Assembly (NCBI GenBank): GCA_001412425.1
Contig: LKUH01000430.1
Coordinates: 1 to 5,617, forward strand
Direction of reading: 5' to 3'
DNA length: 5,617 nucleotides
Source: Candidatus Cloacimonas sp. SDB
Lineage (GTDB): Bacteria; Cloacimonadota; Cloacimonadia; Cloacimonadales; TCS61
The notes beneath the pieces are model-generated. The model searched no databases. It worked only from the letters and a program-made list of their open reading frames with translations, and was not told where the DNA came from. Each line of letters starts with the position of its first letter. Positions within the stretch are counted from its first letter, which is position 1. The position numbers were made by a program, and so were the translations under genes. Below, piece after piece: positions 1-5,617 of the stretch.

Positions 1-1
1 T

Positions 2-199
2 GTTTTTATGGAACGTACTTTTCGATCATTGAAATATGAAGAAGTGTATTTGAATGAATACGATAATATGTCAGAATGCCGAACTTTTATTGATAATTAT
101 TTTCTGTTCTTCAATCAGCGCAGAAAACATCAGTCCTTGAGATATAAAACACCGGATGCTGTATTCCATGAGAATATTCAAAATATGAAGGTCGGATAA
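2..199 (+). CDS. IS3-family transposase OrfB, C-terminal part (5' partial)
   Basis: This is the end of the integrase-core (rve) transposase that cuts and joins IS ends. The frame is open from the window edge (V-F-M-E-R...), so the ATG at 8 is internal and not a start. The final glutamate of the DDE triad is the codon at 11-13, inside the family signature MERTFRSLKYEEVYL, with the usual lysine seven residues later (32-34). Further on, about 98-160, comes the conserved tail FFNQRRKHQSLRYKTPDAVF, typical of IS3/IS150-type OrfB. The stop TAA is at 197-199. The visible part looks intact, but whether the whole transposase is functional cannot be judged from its last 65 or so residues. Confidence 0.9.
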   Translation, partial: VFMERTFRSLKYEEVYLNEYDNMSECRTFIDNYFLFFNQRRKHQSLRYKTPDAVFHENIQNMKVG

Positions 200-225
200 A
201 TGTTAACTTATACTAAACCAAAAAT

Positions 226-249
226 TGTCTGGACAAAGGGCGCACTTCA
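226..249 (+). repeat. Putative right terminal inverted repeat (IRR) of the IS3-family element
   Basis: The segment reads TGTCTGGACAAAGGGCGCAC and then TTCA. Read from outside in, it begins TGAAGTGCGCCCTTTGTCC, which has the TG start and the general shape of IS150-type ends. It sits 27 bases after the transposase stop, the expected place. The matching left repeat is outside the window, so the exact length of the repeat is inferred. Confidence 0.7.
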
Positions 250-870
250 GAAGACGCAGATAAACAATTAACTTTATTAGGTTCAACTGCTGATATAAAA
301 TGGTTACGTTTTTTTCAATCAATAATAAACAATTCATTCTCATCATATAATCCTCCAGAACTAATTGATTGGAAAGAAAGACAAGATGAAGAACTGCAAG
401 ATCAAGGAAGAAAATTAGGTGTTTCAATAGAAAAATATATGAAGAAACATGTACTAATTAATTTGCAGAAATTGTTCGGCAAAAATTGGGAGCTTGAAAT
501 TAACAGTATTAAAAGAGAATGTCTTAAAAGAGCAGAAGAGGAAAAAGAACGTAATTATAAAGAAGGTCTTGAAATTAAAGAAGTTCATTGGACTGAGCAG
601 TTCAACATAAACGACTACAAAACAATTATTAAAAAGTATTTCAATAAGATTCCAGAGAATAAAGATGAAAATAATGAGTATGAAAGTTTTAATAAAATAT
701 TTTCAATTGATATTGGTGAGGGTCTCGGAAGTATTTCCAAAAGTATAAAATGGATTTCACGATTTAATTCATATCGCAATTTGTGGGCACACGAAGGTAC
801 AAAGGAAAAAAGATTAAATAGAGAAGAAGTTAAATTTCTAGAGAGCATTCATAGTCATTTCTTTGAGTAG
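250..870 (+). pseudogene. 5'-truncated gene with HEPN-like C-terminus, cut by the IS
   Basis: The frame is open from the stop at 214-216 through the IS terminus to TAG at 868-870. From 250 it reads as ordinary protein (EDADKQLTLLGSTADIKWLR...), so the gene once extended further upstream. The first ATG is at 439, but no Shine-Dalgarno precedes it (the bases are GTTTCAATAGAAAAATAT), and there is no in-frame ATG, GTG or TTG between 217 and 439. A 143-residue product from 439 is therefore possible but probably not the native protein. The remnant is helical and charged, with a Lys/Glu-rich stretch around 520-600. Near the end is W-ISRFNSYRNLWAHEG, containing R-x4-H (Arg 775-777, His 790-792), the pattern of the HEPN superfamily of RNases and of Swt1-like HEPN domains that often end large defence NTPases. 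The family link is by motif and context only. The stop is 16 bases before an attC-like site, the normal position of a cassette gene. Confidence 0.65.
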
Positions 871-886
871 TTTTGATGATTTATGG

Positions 887-1011
887 AGCTAACAGGCGTA
901 TCGGTGTTTAGGTTTGTCAGTGTTCTTTTCCTGAACCTGACGGTTCAGGGTTTTAGTCTGTTTTTGTTGGCGTGTTCGTTCCAATCACACCGCATACGCA
1001 AAACGTTAAGT
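887..1011 (+). other. attC: Integron attC-like recombination site (59-base-element type)
   Basis: This 125-base imperfect palindrome follows a gene stop by 16 bases. The left core is AGCTAAC (887-893). The right core GTTAAGT (1005-1011) matches the consensus GTTRRRY exactly; the left core misses RYYYAAC at one position, and five of seven core positions pair. Inside lies an unpaired spacer (894-895 against 1000-1004). Next is an L-type arm in which GCGTAT+CGGTGT (896-907) pairs with ACACCG+ATACGC (987-992, 994-999), leaving one extrahelical base at C993 (G on the other strand). The centre holds a hairpin (930-949). Core boxes, spacer, bulged arm and variable apical stem are the recognised anatomy of attC sites folded on one strand for IntI. 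Only one bulge is clear, and its side differs from what I recall for aadA1 attC, so polarity is uncertain. GC is about 45% by hand count, above the neighbouring coding DNA. No integrase is visible. Confidence 0.65.
930..954 (+). terminator. Apical hairpin of the attC-like site; possible weak intrinsic terminator
   Basis: CCTGAACC (930-937) and GGTTCAGG (942-949) form a perfect 8-bp stem with a TGAC loop, followed by GTTTT. It lies 60 bases after the stop of the truncated gene. The short T run makes it at best a weak Rho-independent terminator. Its position at the centre of the palindrome fits equally well as the variable terminal structure of an attC site. Both roles can coexist. Confidence 0.45.
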
Positions 1012-1031
1012 GTCGTTTTTCAAATAAATAT

Positions 1032-1039
1032 ACGGAGGT
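1032..1039 (+). promoter_or_regulatory. Shine-Dalgarno that fixes the start of the large gene at 1045
   Basis: ACGGAGGT lies six bases before ATG 1045, and the protein then begins with a textbook export signal (MTKRFCIK followed by a hydrophobic stretch). The frame is also open back to an ATG at 883, but that ATG has no ribosome binding site and the extra 54 codons would translate the attC-like palindrome. The start at 1045 is therefore strongly preferred. Confidence 0.9.
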
Positions 1040-1044
1040 TAATT

Positions 1045-4000
1045 ATGACTAAAAGATTTTGTATTAAAGTTCTCATTTTCCAAATCCTGTTTATGGTTGC
1101 TTCAAACTTATGGTGCGGTTCTGGTTCAGGTGATGTAGATTATTATGAATTCCCTGCTCCAGACAGAATTAGGAATGTCCCAGCAGTATCTTCAATTGTT
1201 ACTGGAATCAGTAATGACATTTATATCTCATCTTTCGGATTACAGCCATATAGGATTAGTCAAAATCTAGTTGGTATTGATGCATGGATATTTAGAAGTA
1301 AAATTCAAAATGGTAGTGAAAATTGGTACTTTCAGGCTCCTAATTACTTCATTTTCGACGGATCATTTGAGTCAATAAACAGTGATGATTTACCTGATTG
1401 TGGTAGAAATGCATATAACAATGATGATTCAAAAAATATGGCTAAGATCTATTCCCAAGAAGAAATTAATGCTAGGATTGATGGAGGTACAGGATTTTGG
1501 ACTAGTCCTGTATTAGTTGAAAATCAAGAAGCTATAATACTTTTGAACAAAAGTGGAGTATTAATGTGTTTAGACTCAGATTTTACTAATAATAATTGCG
1601 TTAGATGGTCATTTAATTTAAGAATCAAAGAAAGAAATTTAGATCCAAGTTCAAGTAAATTTGAATATATGGCTACTCCTATTGTAGCAGGTGATTATAT
1701 ATTTGTCTCTGGTATTTATACCCTTTTTAAAATTGACATCTCTAATTTTAATAATCCGACTCTTGCACAAGATGATTACATCCAGCTAATTTATGATTTT
1801 AATTCTGATGATCACTTAATTAATCCAATAACATATGATCTTGAAGATGAACCTAATACAAATTATCTATGTGTTAGTAAAAAAGGTGATTTTACCATAG
1901 TCGATTCAGACTTGAACATTCAAACTGAATTTATTATTAGTAATTCCGAAATTCACTCAAGACCTTTAGTAGATGCAGATGGACAAGTTTATATTGCAGC
2001 AAATAATGGTGAGATCTTTTATTTTCCACAGTTATTGACTTCGTCTTCCGCAACGTTGCCAGATAACGAAAATGAATTGATCCAAATAGATTGTGGAGAT
2101 CAAAGTTATAGAACTTCATTAATTACTGATGGATCACATAATATTTATGCATTAACAGATAATAATGATATTTTGAAACTTAAAGAAGTTTATGATTTTA
2201 CCTATGACGAACCTTTGTTTTATCCACTTGACCAAGGTAATTTAACTGAATTTGAATATATCTATGATGATGATTATTATAATTTCAAAGCTATTAATAA
2301 TCATTCTGTTTTATTTGAAAAACCTGAATTGGATTTATCTTGTTTAACCTCTATATACAACGATGATGTTATTTATAACAATGAAGAATACTACAACAAT
2401 GCAGATCCAAGCTCAAATCAAATATTTGTTCGGCTTTTTGCTATTAATAATTTCAGTGAAACTGGTGAATATGCTTCTTTTCATGAACCCTTAGATAACA
2501 CATCCACATACGGTGGATTGGCTCCATATCAAACTTCCGGGGGTAAAAACAATCTTATTTGGTGTGATGAGAATGGATATGCTTGGACTTGGGTAGAATT
2601 TATGCCATCTCATTATGTAGACTTTTCACCAGATGCTTCATCACCTTTGATTTCAGCAAAATCTAATCCGAAATTTATGAAAGATCTCACAAATCAACCA
2701 ACTTACGATAAAGCCGATATCACAGTAAATGTTCACGGTTTGGAAACGATTGATGCAGAAAAAATCTTTCTAAATTCTTATTTAAGAGATACCGTAGAAC
2801 CGGGAGATTATTTTTCTGCTTCATTTAATGACATTCTAAAACATAAAAATTATACACTTGGTATTCGTTTGTCTGAAGGAGATCCTATCATTTATGAAGA
2901 AATAATCATTGATAATCAAAGTATTATAAACTTAAATATTGGCACACTAACGATTTCGTATGGGGAAAATGAAATAATTGATGATGACTATCAGATTTAT
3001 GAGAATATAATCATTGAACCAGGTGGGATATTAACAATTGATGACTCATCTAATGTCAATGTGCTAGGTGAAGTTACTCTTTATAATGAGGGACAAATCA
3101 AGATTCTTAATGATTCCCAATTAATTGTATCAGGTGCTTTAGTAAATGATCAAGATGATGGTGAAACTGGTGAAGCTGTCATTACTACTACAGAACTTTT
3201 TAGTTCTAATGGTTATTTCGAAGCAAATACAGTTATAATAGAAGAGGATGGAATTTTGCGTATGCAAGCTATTGGTTATAACGAATATAAAATCAATAAT
3301 ACTATAATAGATGGCACTTGTACTTTAACAACTACTATCTCTCTATATACAAATTCTTTCAACTATTGCAATATTGTTGTAGTAAATGGCGTATTTAACA
3401 TTTATGCTATTTCAAAATTCCAATACGGTACGGAAATTAATTTGGATAATCAATCGGAATTGAATATTTCCACAGTAGATATTGGTGAATTCAGAAATTG
3501 TGAGTTGAATATATTATCCGGTTCAGAATGTAATATTGAAATAGACAATATTGTTACGTCCGTAGATTTTATAAACTCATCTATTACTATTGATAATCAA
3601 AGTGTAACGGATGCTACAAGCAAATTGAATTTAAGTTCATGTACAATTAATTTAGATAATTCAAACATTGATGTTCTGGATGGTGCAGAATTGAACTTCA
3701 TAACTGGAAATGATAATGTGATTTTGAATCTAATTAATAGATCTAGTGTTAATATTGATGGAATTAATACTCTTGGTAAACCAAGCAAATTATTTATAGA
3801 TTGGGGTTCTGAGATTTATGGTTCAGTTTCAACAAGCTATGATCCAGATCCAATTCCAGGTGATCGAATAGAATGTACAGATGGAGGACTTATTACAACA
3901 GGGAATATTCAAGCTTATGAAAATTACATAACTTACCCTAATGTTCCCGAAATAATTTTCTCCAAGTATACAAGTACAGAAACACTATGGGATGGTATAT

Positions 4001-5559
4001 TAATTACTGATCCAATCAATACAGTGGATAATGAATATTGGTTTGTTAATTGTGATATAGAACATATAAATAAATTATCTTTTGAAGGAAATGGTAATGA
4101 AGATGAGGCTAAGTTAAATCTTTATAAAACTGATTTTCATAATTCCGGACAAATCTTAGTAAGAGACGGTCATATTTTAACTATTGATGGTGAACCTGGA
4201 ATTGATAATGGATGTCATATTTATAATAATCTTGTTTATCCTATCAGTGTTTATTACTCAACCGTTGATATAATTTATGCTGAAATTGGAGGTACTCAGT
4301 TCGAAGGCAATTATGGTGGTGGTATCTATATGTATGGATCAGCATCTCAAATTTCAACGATAACAAATTCTAAATTTTCATTTAATAATGGTGAAGGTGT
4401 TAAGCTAAATGGTCCTGATATTTCGTTTTTAAATAATGACATTAGTTTTAATTCAGGATTTGGTATGATTGCTTATGATCCTACACAATTTATAGGTGTT
4501 GGTAATTTCTTCAATAATTTTGAAGATAATGGATTTGCTGAATATGCTGGTATGCACAATACATTTAACTTAGAATTTGCAAGAAACTTCTATACTGAAA
4601 CAAATTTTGGAGTAGGAGCTGATCAATATTTCCTTATGAATCTTAATTGGGATGGTTTAAACGGTATAGTTATCGAAGAAGATGTGTTTAATGGTGGTCA
4701 AGCAGATTTGGATAATCTTTACCCTTATGACAATCCTTCTGCATGGGTGGGTGAAGCACCTGTAAGACAGGAAAGATTGTTATTACAAAATGCCATGAAT
4801 GATTTTAGTAATCAAGATTATTTATCGGCTGAGGCTACACTTTTACTGATCATTGAAGATTATCCATTGTCAGTGGAAGCTTCATCTGCTGTATATTATT
4901 TGTTTCATATAGTGTCTCTAACAAATCAGAATTATGATGATTTCATTAATTTCCTGGAAAACCTTTCTGTAAATACTTCAACACCTCTTTATAAAAACAT
5001 AGAAACTATTATCACAAAATCATACATTAAGAATGAAGATTATATTTCAGCTATTGAGAGACTTGAAGATATCATAAATAATTCAGAAATTGTAGATGAG
5101 ATTATATTGGCAATGATTGATGAAGGGTATTGTTATATGAAAATTGCTGAAAATGGATATAGAAATTTACCTGAGAAATGTACAATTAAAACTAGGGATA
5201 TTGATGAATACCAGAAAAAAGTCAGGGAACTGGAAAGCGGTTTTACTTTTTATCCTAAGGTTGATAATAATCCTATAGTCGAGAAAGTTATCCTTAATAA
5301 TAATTATCCTAATCCATTTAATCCAACAACTACAATTTCATTTTCGATACCTTATGATACGAATGTTTTTATCACCGTTTATAACATAAAAGGACAAAAA
5401 ATCAGAAAGATATTAGAAGGTAATTTTGAAAAAGGTAATCATTCTGTAATTTGGGATGGAACTGATTCAAACAATAAAGCAGTTAGTTCAGGGATTTATT
5501 TCTATAAATTGGAGACAAACAATGATGCCTTAATGAAAAAAATGTTGCTACTTAAATAG
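1045..5559 (+). CDS. Giant exported modular protein: beta-propeller, beta-helix, TPR-like segment and C-terminal sorting domain (1504 aa)
   Basis: Likely a secreted or cell-surface protein; no enzymatic motif is visible and the ligand is unknown. Residues 1 to about 24 form a signal peptide (n-region MTKRFCIK, hydrophobic VLIFQILFMVA); Cys24 follows LW, a poor lipobox. Residues 45-520 contain PQQ/WD40-like propeller repeats: TSPVLVENQEAIILL at 153, MATPIVAGDYIFVSG at 209, INPITYD at 259, SRPLVDADGQVYIAANNG at 305, RTSLITDGSHNIYAL at 356, GGLAPYQTSGGKNNLIW at 490. Residues 553-634 look like a small beta-sandwich or PEGA-like linker. Residues 650-1200 form a right-handed beta-helix: NIIIEPGGILTID at 654, xLNI rungs at 805-885, GGGIYMYGSASQIS at 1091, FLNNDISFNSGFGMIAYD at 1128. 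Residues 1235-1372 are helical and TPR-like (NQDYLSAEATLLLIIEDYP, NEDYISAIERLEDI). Residues 1420-1504 are an FlgD-like/type IX-style sorting domain: NYPNPFNPTTTISFSIP, VYNIKGQKIRKI, WDGTDSNNKAVSSGIYFYKL, ending KKMLLLK. The terminal domain is the firmest call and implies outer-membrane secretion in FCB-group bacteria. It lies just right of the attC-like site. Confidence 0.9.
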   Translation: MTKRFCIKVLIFQILFMVASNLWCGSGSGDVDYYEFPAPDRIRNVPAVSSIVTGISNDIYISSFGLQPYRISQNLVGIDAWIFRSKIQNGSENWYFQAPNYFIFDGSFESINSDDLPDCGRNAYNNDDSKNMAKIYSQEEINARIDGGTGFWTSPVLVENQEAIILLNKSGVLMCLDSDFTNNNCVRWSFNLRIKERNLDPSSSKFEYMATPIVAGDYIFVSGIYTLFKIDISNFNNPTLAQDDYIQLIYDFNSDDHLINPITYDLEDEPNTNYLCVSKKGDFTIVDSDLNIQTEFIISNSEIHSRPLVDADGQVYIAANNGEIFYFPQLLTSSSATLPDNENELIQIDCGDQSYRTSLITDGSHNIYALTDNNDILKLKEVYDFTYDEPLFYPLDQGNLTEFEYIYDDDYYNFKAINNHSVLFEKPELDLSCLTSIYNDDVIYNNEEYYNNADPSSNQIFVRLFAINNFSETGEYASFHEPLDNTSTYGGLAPYQTSGGKNNLIWCDENGYAWTWVEFMPSHYVDFSPDASSPLISAKSNPKFMKDLTNQPTYDKADITVNVHGLETIDAEKIFLNSYLRDTVEPGDYFSASFNDILKHKNYTLGIRLSEGDPIIYEEIIIDNQSIINLNIGTLTISYGENEIIDDDYQIYENIIIEPGGILTIDDSSNVNVLGEVTLYNEGQIKILNDSQLIVSGALVNDQDDGETGEAVITTTELFSSNGYFEANTVIIEEDGILRMQAIGYNEYKINNTIIDGTCTLTTTISLYTNSFNYCNIVVVNGVFNIYAISKFQYGTEINLDNQSELNISTVDIGEFRNCELNILSGSECNIEIDNIVTSVDFINSSITIDNQSVTDATSKLNLSSCTINLDNSNIDVLDGAELNFITGNDNVILNLINRSSVNIDGINTLGKPSKLFIDWGSEIYGSVSTSYDPDPIPGDRIECTDGGLITTGNIQAYENYITYPNVPEIIFSKYTSTETLWDGILITDPINTVDNEYWFVNCDIEHINKLSFEGNGNEDEAKLNLYKTDFHNSGQILVRDGHILTIDGEPGIDNGCHIYNNLVYPISVYYSTVDIIYAEIGGTQFEGNYGGGIYMYGSASQISTITNSKFSFNNGEGVKLNGPDISFLNNDISFNSGFGMIAYDPTQFIGVGNFFNNFEDNGFAEYAGMHNTFNLEFARNFYTETNFGVGADQYFLMNLNWDGLNGIVIEEDVFNGGQADLDNLYPYDNPSAWVGEAPVRQERLLLQNAMNDFSNQDYLSAEATLLLIIEDYPLSVEASSAVYYLFHIVSLTNQNYDDFINFLENLSVNTSTPLYKNIETIITKSYIKNEDYISAIERLEDIINNSEIVDEIILAMIDEGYCYMKIAENGYRNLPEKCTIKTRDIDEYQKKVRELESGFTFYPKVDNNPIVEKVILNNNYPNPFNPTTTISFSIPYDTNVFITVYNIKGQKIRKILEGNFEKGNHSVIWDGTDSNNKAVSSGIYFYKLETNNDALMKKMLLLK
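5302..5556 (+). other. C-terminal FlgD-like / type IX-style sorting domain (residues 1420-1504 of the large protein)
   Basis: The domain opens with NYPNPFNPTTTISFSIP, the hallmark entry strand of these domains. It then has an Ig-like core with YNIKGQKIRKI (from 5380) and WDGTDSNNKAVSSGIYFYKL (from 5452), and closes with the basic-hydrophobic tail MKKMLLLK. In Bacteroidota such tails direct passage through the type IX (Por) secretion system and are removed on the surface. In Cloacimonadota-like phyla the same fold is common, although the machinery is less studied. It is complete, so the protein is not truncated at its 3' end. Confidence 0.88.
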
Positions 5560-5566
5560 TGACAAA

Positions 5567-5613
5567 TGTCCCCCCAGTTGTATTATATTATCATAGTACA
5601 GCTAAGGAGGACA
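5567..5613 (+). promoter_or_regulatory. Long hairpin that sequesters the Shine-Dalgarno of the downstream gene
   Basis: The left arm 5567-5586 (TGTCCCCCCAGTTGTATTAT) pairs with the right arm 5593-5613. Pairs run 5567-5571 with 5609-5613, 5573-5574 with 5606-5607, and 5576-5586 with 5593-5604 less one base, interrupted by one C/A mismatch and a 1x2 internal loop. That makes about 18 pairs including two G-U, with a six-base loop (5587-5592). The run of six C is the anti-SD, covering AAGGAGG at 5604-5610. There is no T tract after the stem, so it is not a classical intrinsic terminator. It could be a translational switch, or the protective structure that some IS elements place over the transposase ribosome binding site. 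Confidence 0.6.
5604..5610 (+). promoter_or_regulatory. Shine-Dalgarno of the downstream gene
   Basis: AAGGAGG is a near-perfect ribosome binding site four bases before the ATG at 5615. It is entirely inside the right arm of the preceding hairpin, so it would be masked in a transcript reading through from the large gene. Confidence 0.8.
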
Positions 5614-5614
5614 A

Positions 5615-5617
5615 ATG
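5615..5617 (+). CDS. Start codon of a downstream gene (3' partial, only ATG visible)
   Basis: Only the ATG is in the window. It is supported by the strong AAGGAGG four bases upstream and lies 55 bases after the stop of the large gene. Its product cannot be known from here. No attC-like structure lies between the two genes, so it is either in the same unit as the large gene or part of a separate insertion. Confidence 0.6.

Larger units (their letters stand above)
1..249 (+). mobile_element. Right-hand end of an IS3-family insertion sequence (left part outside window)
   Basis: This is the 3' portion of an insertion sequence: the end of the DDE transposase, about 26 bases of non-coding tail, and a terminal repeat that ends in CA at 249. 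The transposase type and a terminus resembling the IS150/IS3 style (reverse complement begins TGAAGTGCGCCC) agree with each other. The left end and the first transposase frame lie outside the window, so element length and target duplication cannot be seen. The boundary at 249/250 coincides with the point where a foreign reading frame becomes coherent protein, which supports it as a true insertion junction. Confidence 0.8.

Noticed and set aside
203..427. Reverse-strand open frame of 74 codons
   Set aside because: It spans the IS terminus and the start of the truncated gene, has no ribosome binding site or recognisable motif, and lies opposite a + strand frame that reads as coherent protein.
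615..848. Reverse-strand open frame of 77 codons
   Set aside because: It lies wholly opposite the HEPN-like remnant and has no start signal or family resemblance.
439..870. An intact small HEPN-type gene starting at 439
   Set aside because: There is no Shine-Dalgarno before 439, and protein-like sequence continues upstream in frame to the IS junction, so a truncated remnant is the better reading.
1006..1030. Possible promoter with GTTAAG as -35 and TAAATA as -10 before the large gene
   Set aside because: The spacing (13 bases) and -35 match are poor, and such AT-rich hexamers occur everywhere in this DNA, so it was not listed.
1105..1122. Lipoprotein lipobox at Cys24 of the large protein
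   Set aside because: Residues before the cysteine are N-L-W, which do not fit the usual L-A/S-G/A-C pattern. Ordinary signal peptidase I export with a type IX-style tail is more likely.
1937..2119. Reverse-strand open frame within the large gene
   Set aside because: A short shadow of the + strand propeller coding region, without an RBS.
3597..3788. Reverse-strand open frame within the large gene
   Set aside because: A short shadow of the beta-helix coding region, without an RBS.
5567..5613. A second attC site or an intrinsic terminator after the large gene
   Set aside because: The hairpin has no AAC/GTT core boxes or unpaired spacer, and no T tract follows it; its stem ends on the SD of the next gene.

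Overview
The window is AT-rich, with asparagine-, isoleucine- and aspartate-heavy coding. It most resembles an uncultured member of the FCB group, for example Cloacimonadota, Marinimicrobia or an Ignavibacteria-like lineage. The main clue is the C-terminus of the large protein: an NYPNPFNP-type, FlgD-like sorting domain of the kind attached to secreted proteins in these phyla. Two strong Shine-Dalgarno (SD) sequences, at 1032-1039 and 5604-5610, argue against typical Bacteroidota, which rarely rely on SD. The assignment is inference from style; no rRNA or marker gene is present.

Layout, left to right, all on the + strand. Positions 1-249 are the right end of an IS3-family insertion sequence: the last part of the DDE transposase (2-199), a short tail, and a right terminal repeat ending in CA at 249. 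The IS abuts a reading frame that stays open from 217 to its stop at 870. This is best read as the 3' remnant of a gene whose 5' end the IS removed. Its C-terminus carries an R-x4-H motif (RNLWAH) in a HEPN-like helical setting, so the original gene may have been a defence or RNase-type protein. Positions 887-1011 form a GC-richer (about 45% by hand count) 125-base imperfect palindrome with the anatomy of an integron attC recombination site: AAC and GTT core boxes, an unpaired spacer, a 12-bp arm with one extrahelical base, and an apical hairpin.

From 1045 to 5559 there is one very large gene (1504 aa). It has its own strong ribosome binding site and encodes a predicted exported modular protein: signal peptide, PQQ/WD40-like beta-propeller blades, a small beta-sandwich-like linker, a long right-handed beta-helix, a TPR-like helical segment, and a C-terminal sorting domain. 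The last 58 bases hold the start of another gene (ATG at 5615). Its SD is buried in a long hairpin (5567-5613), which may be a translational switch or part of the left end of another mobile element.

Taken together, this looks like an accessory region: a truncated defence-like gene beside an attC-like site, followed by a giant surface protein, with a mobile element on the left and possibly another on the right. The best candidates for something undescribed are the attC-like site next to a surface-protein gene far larger than normal cassettes, and the SD-sequestering hairpin at the right edge.
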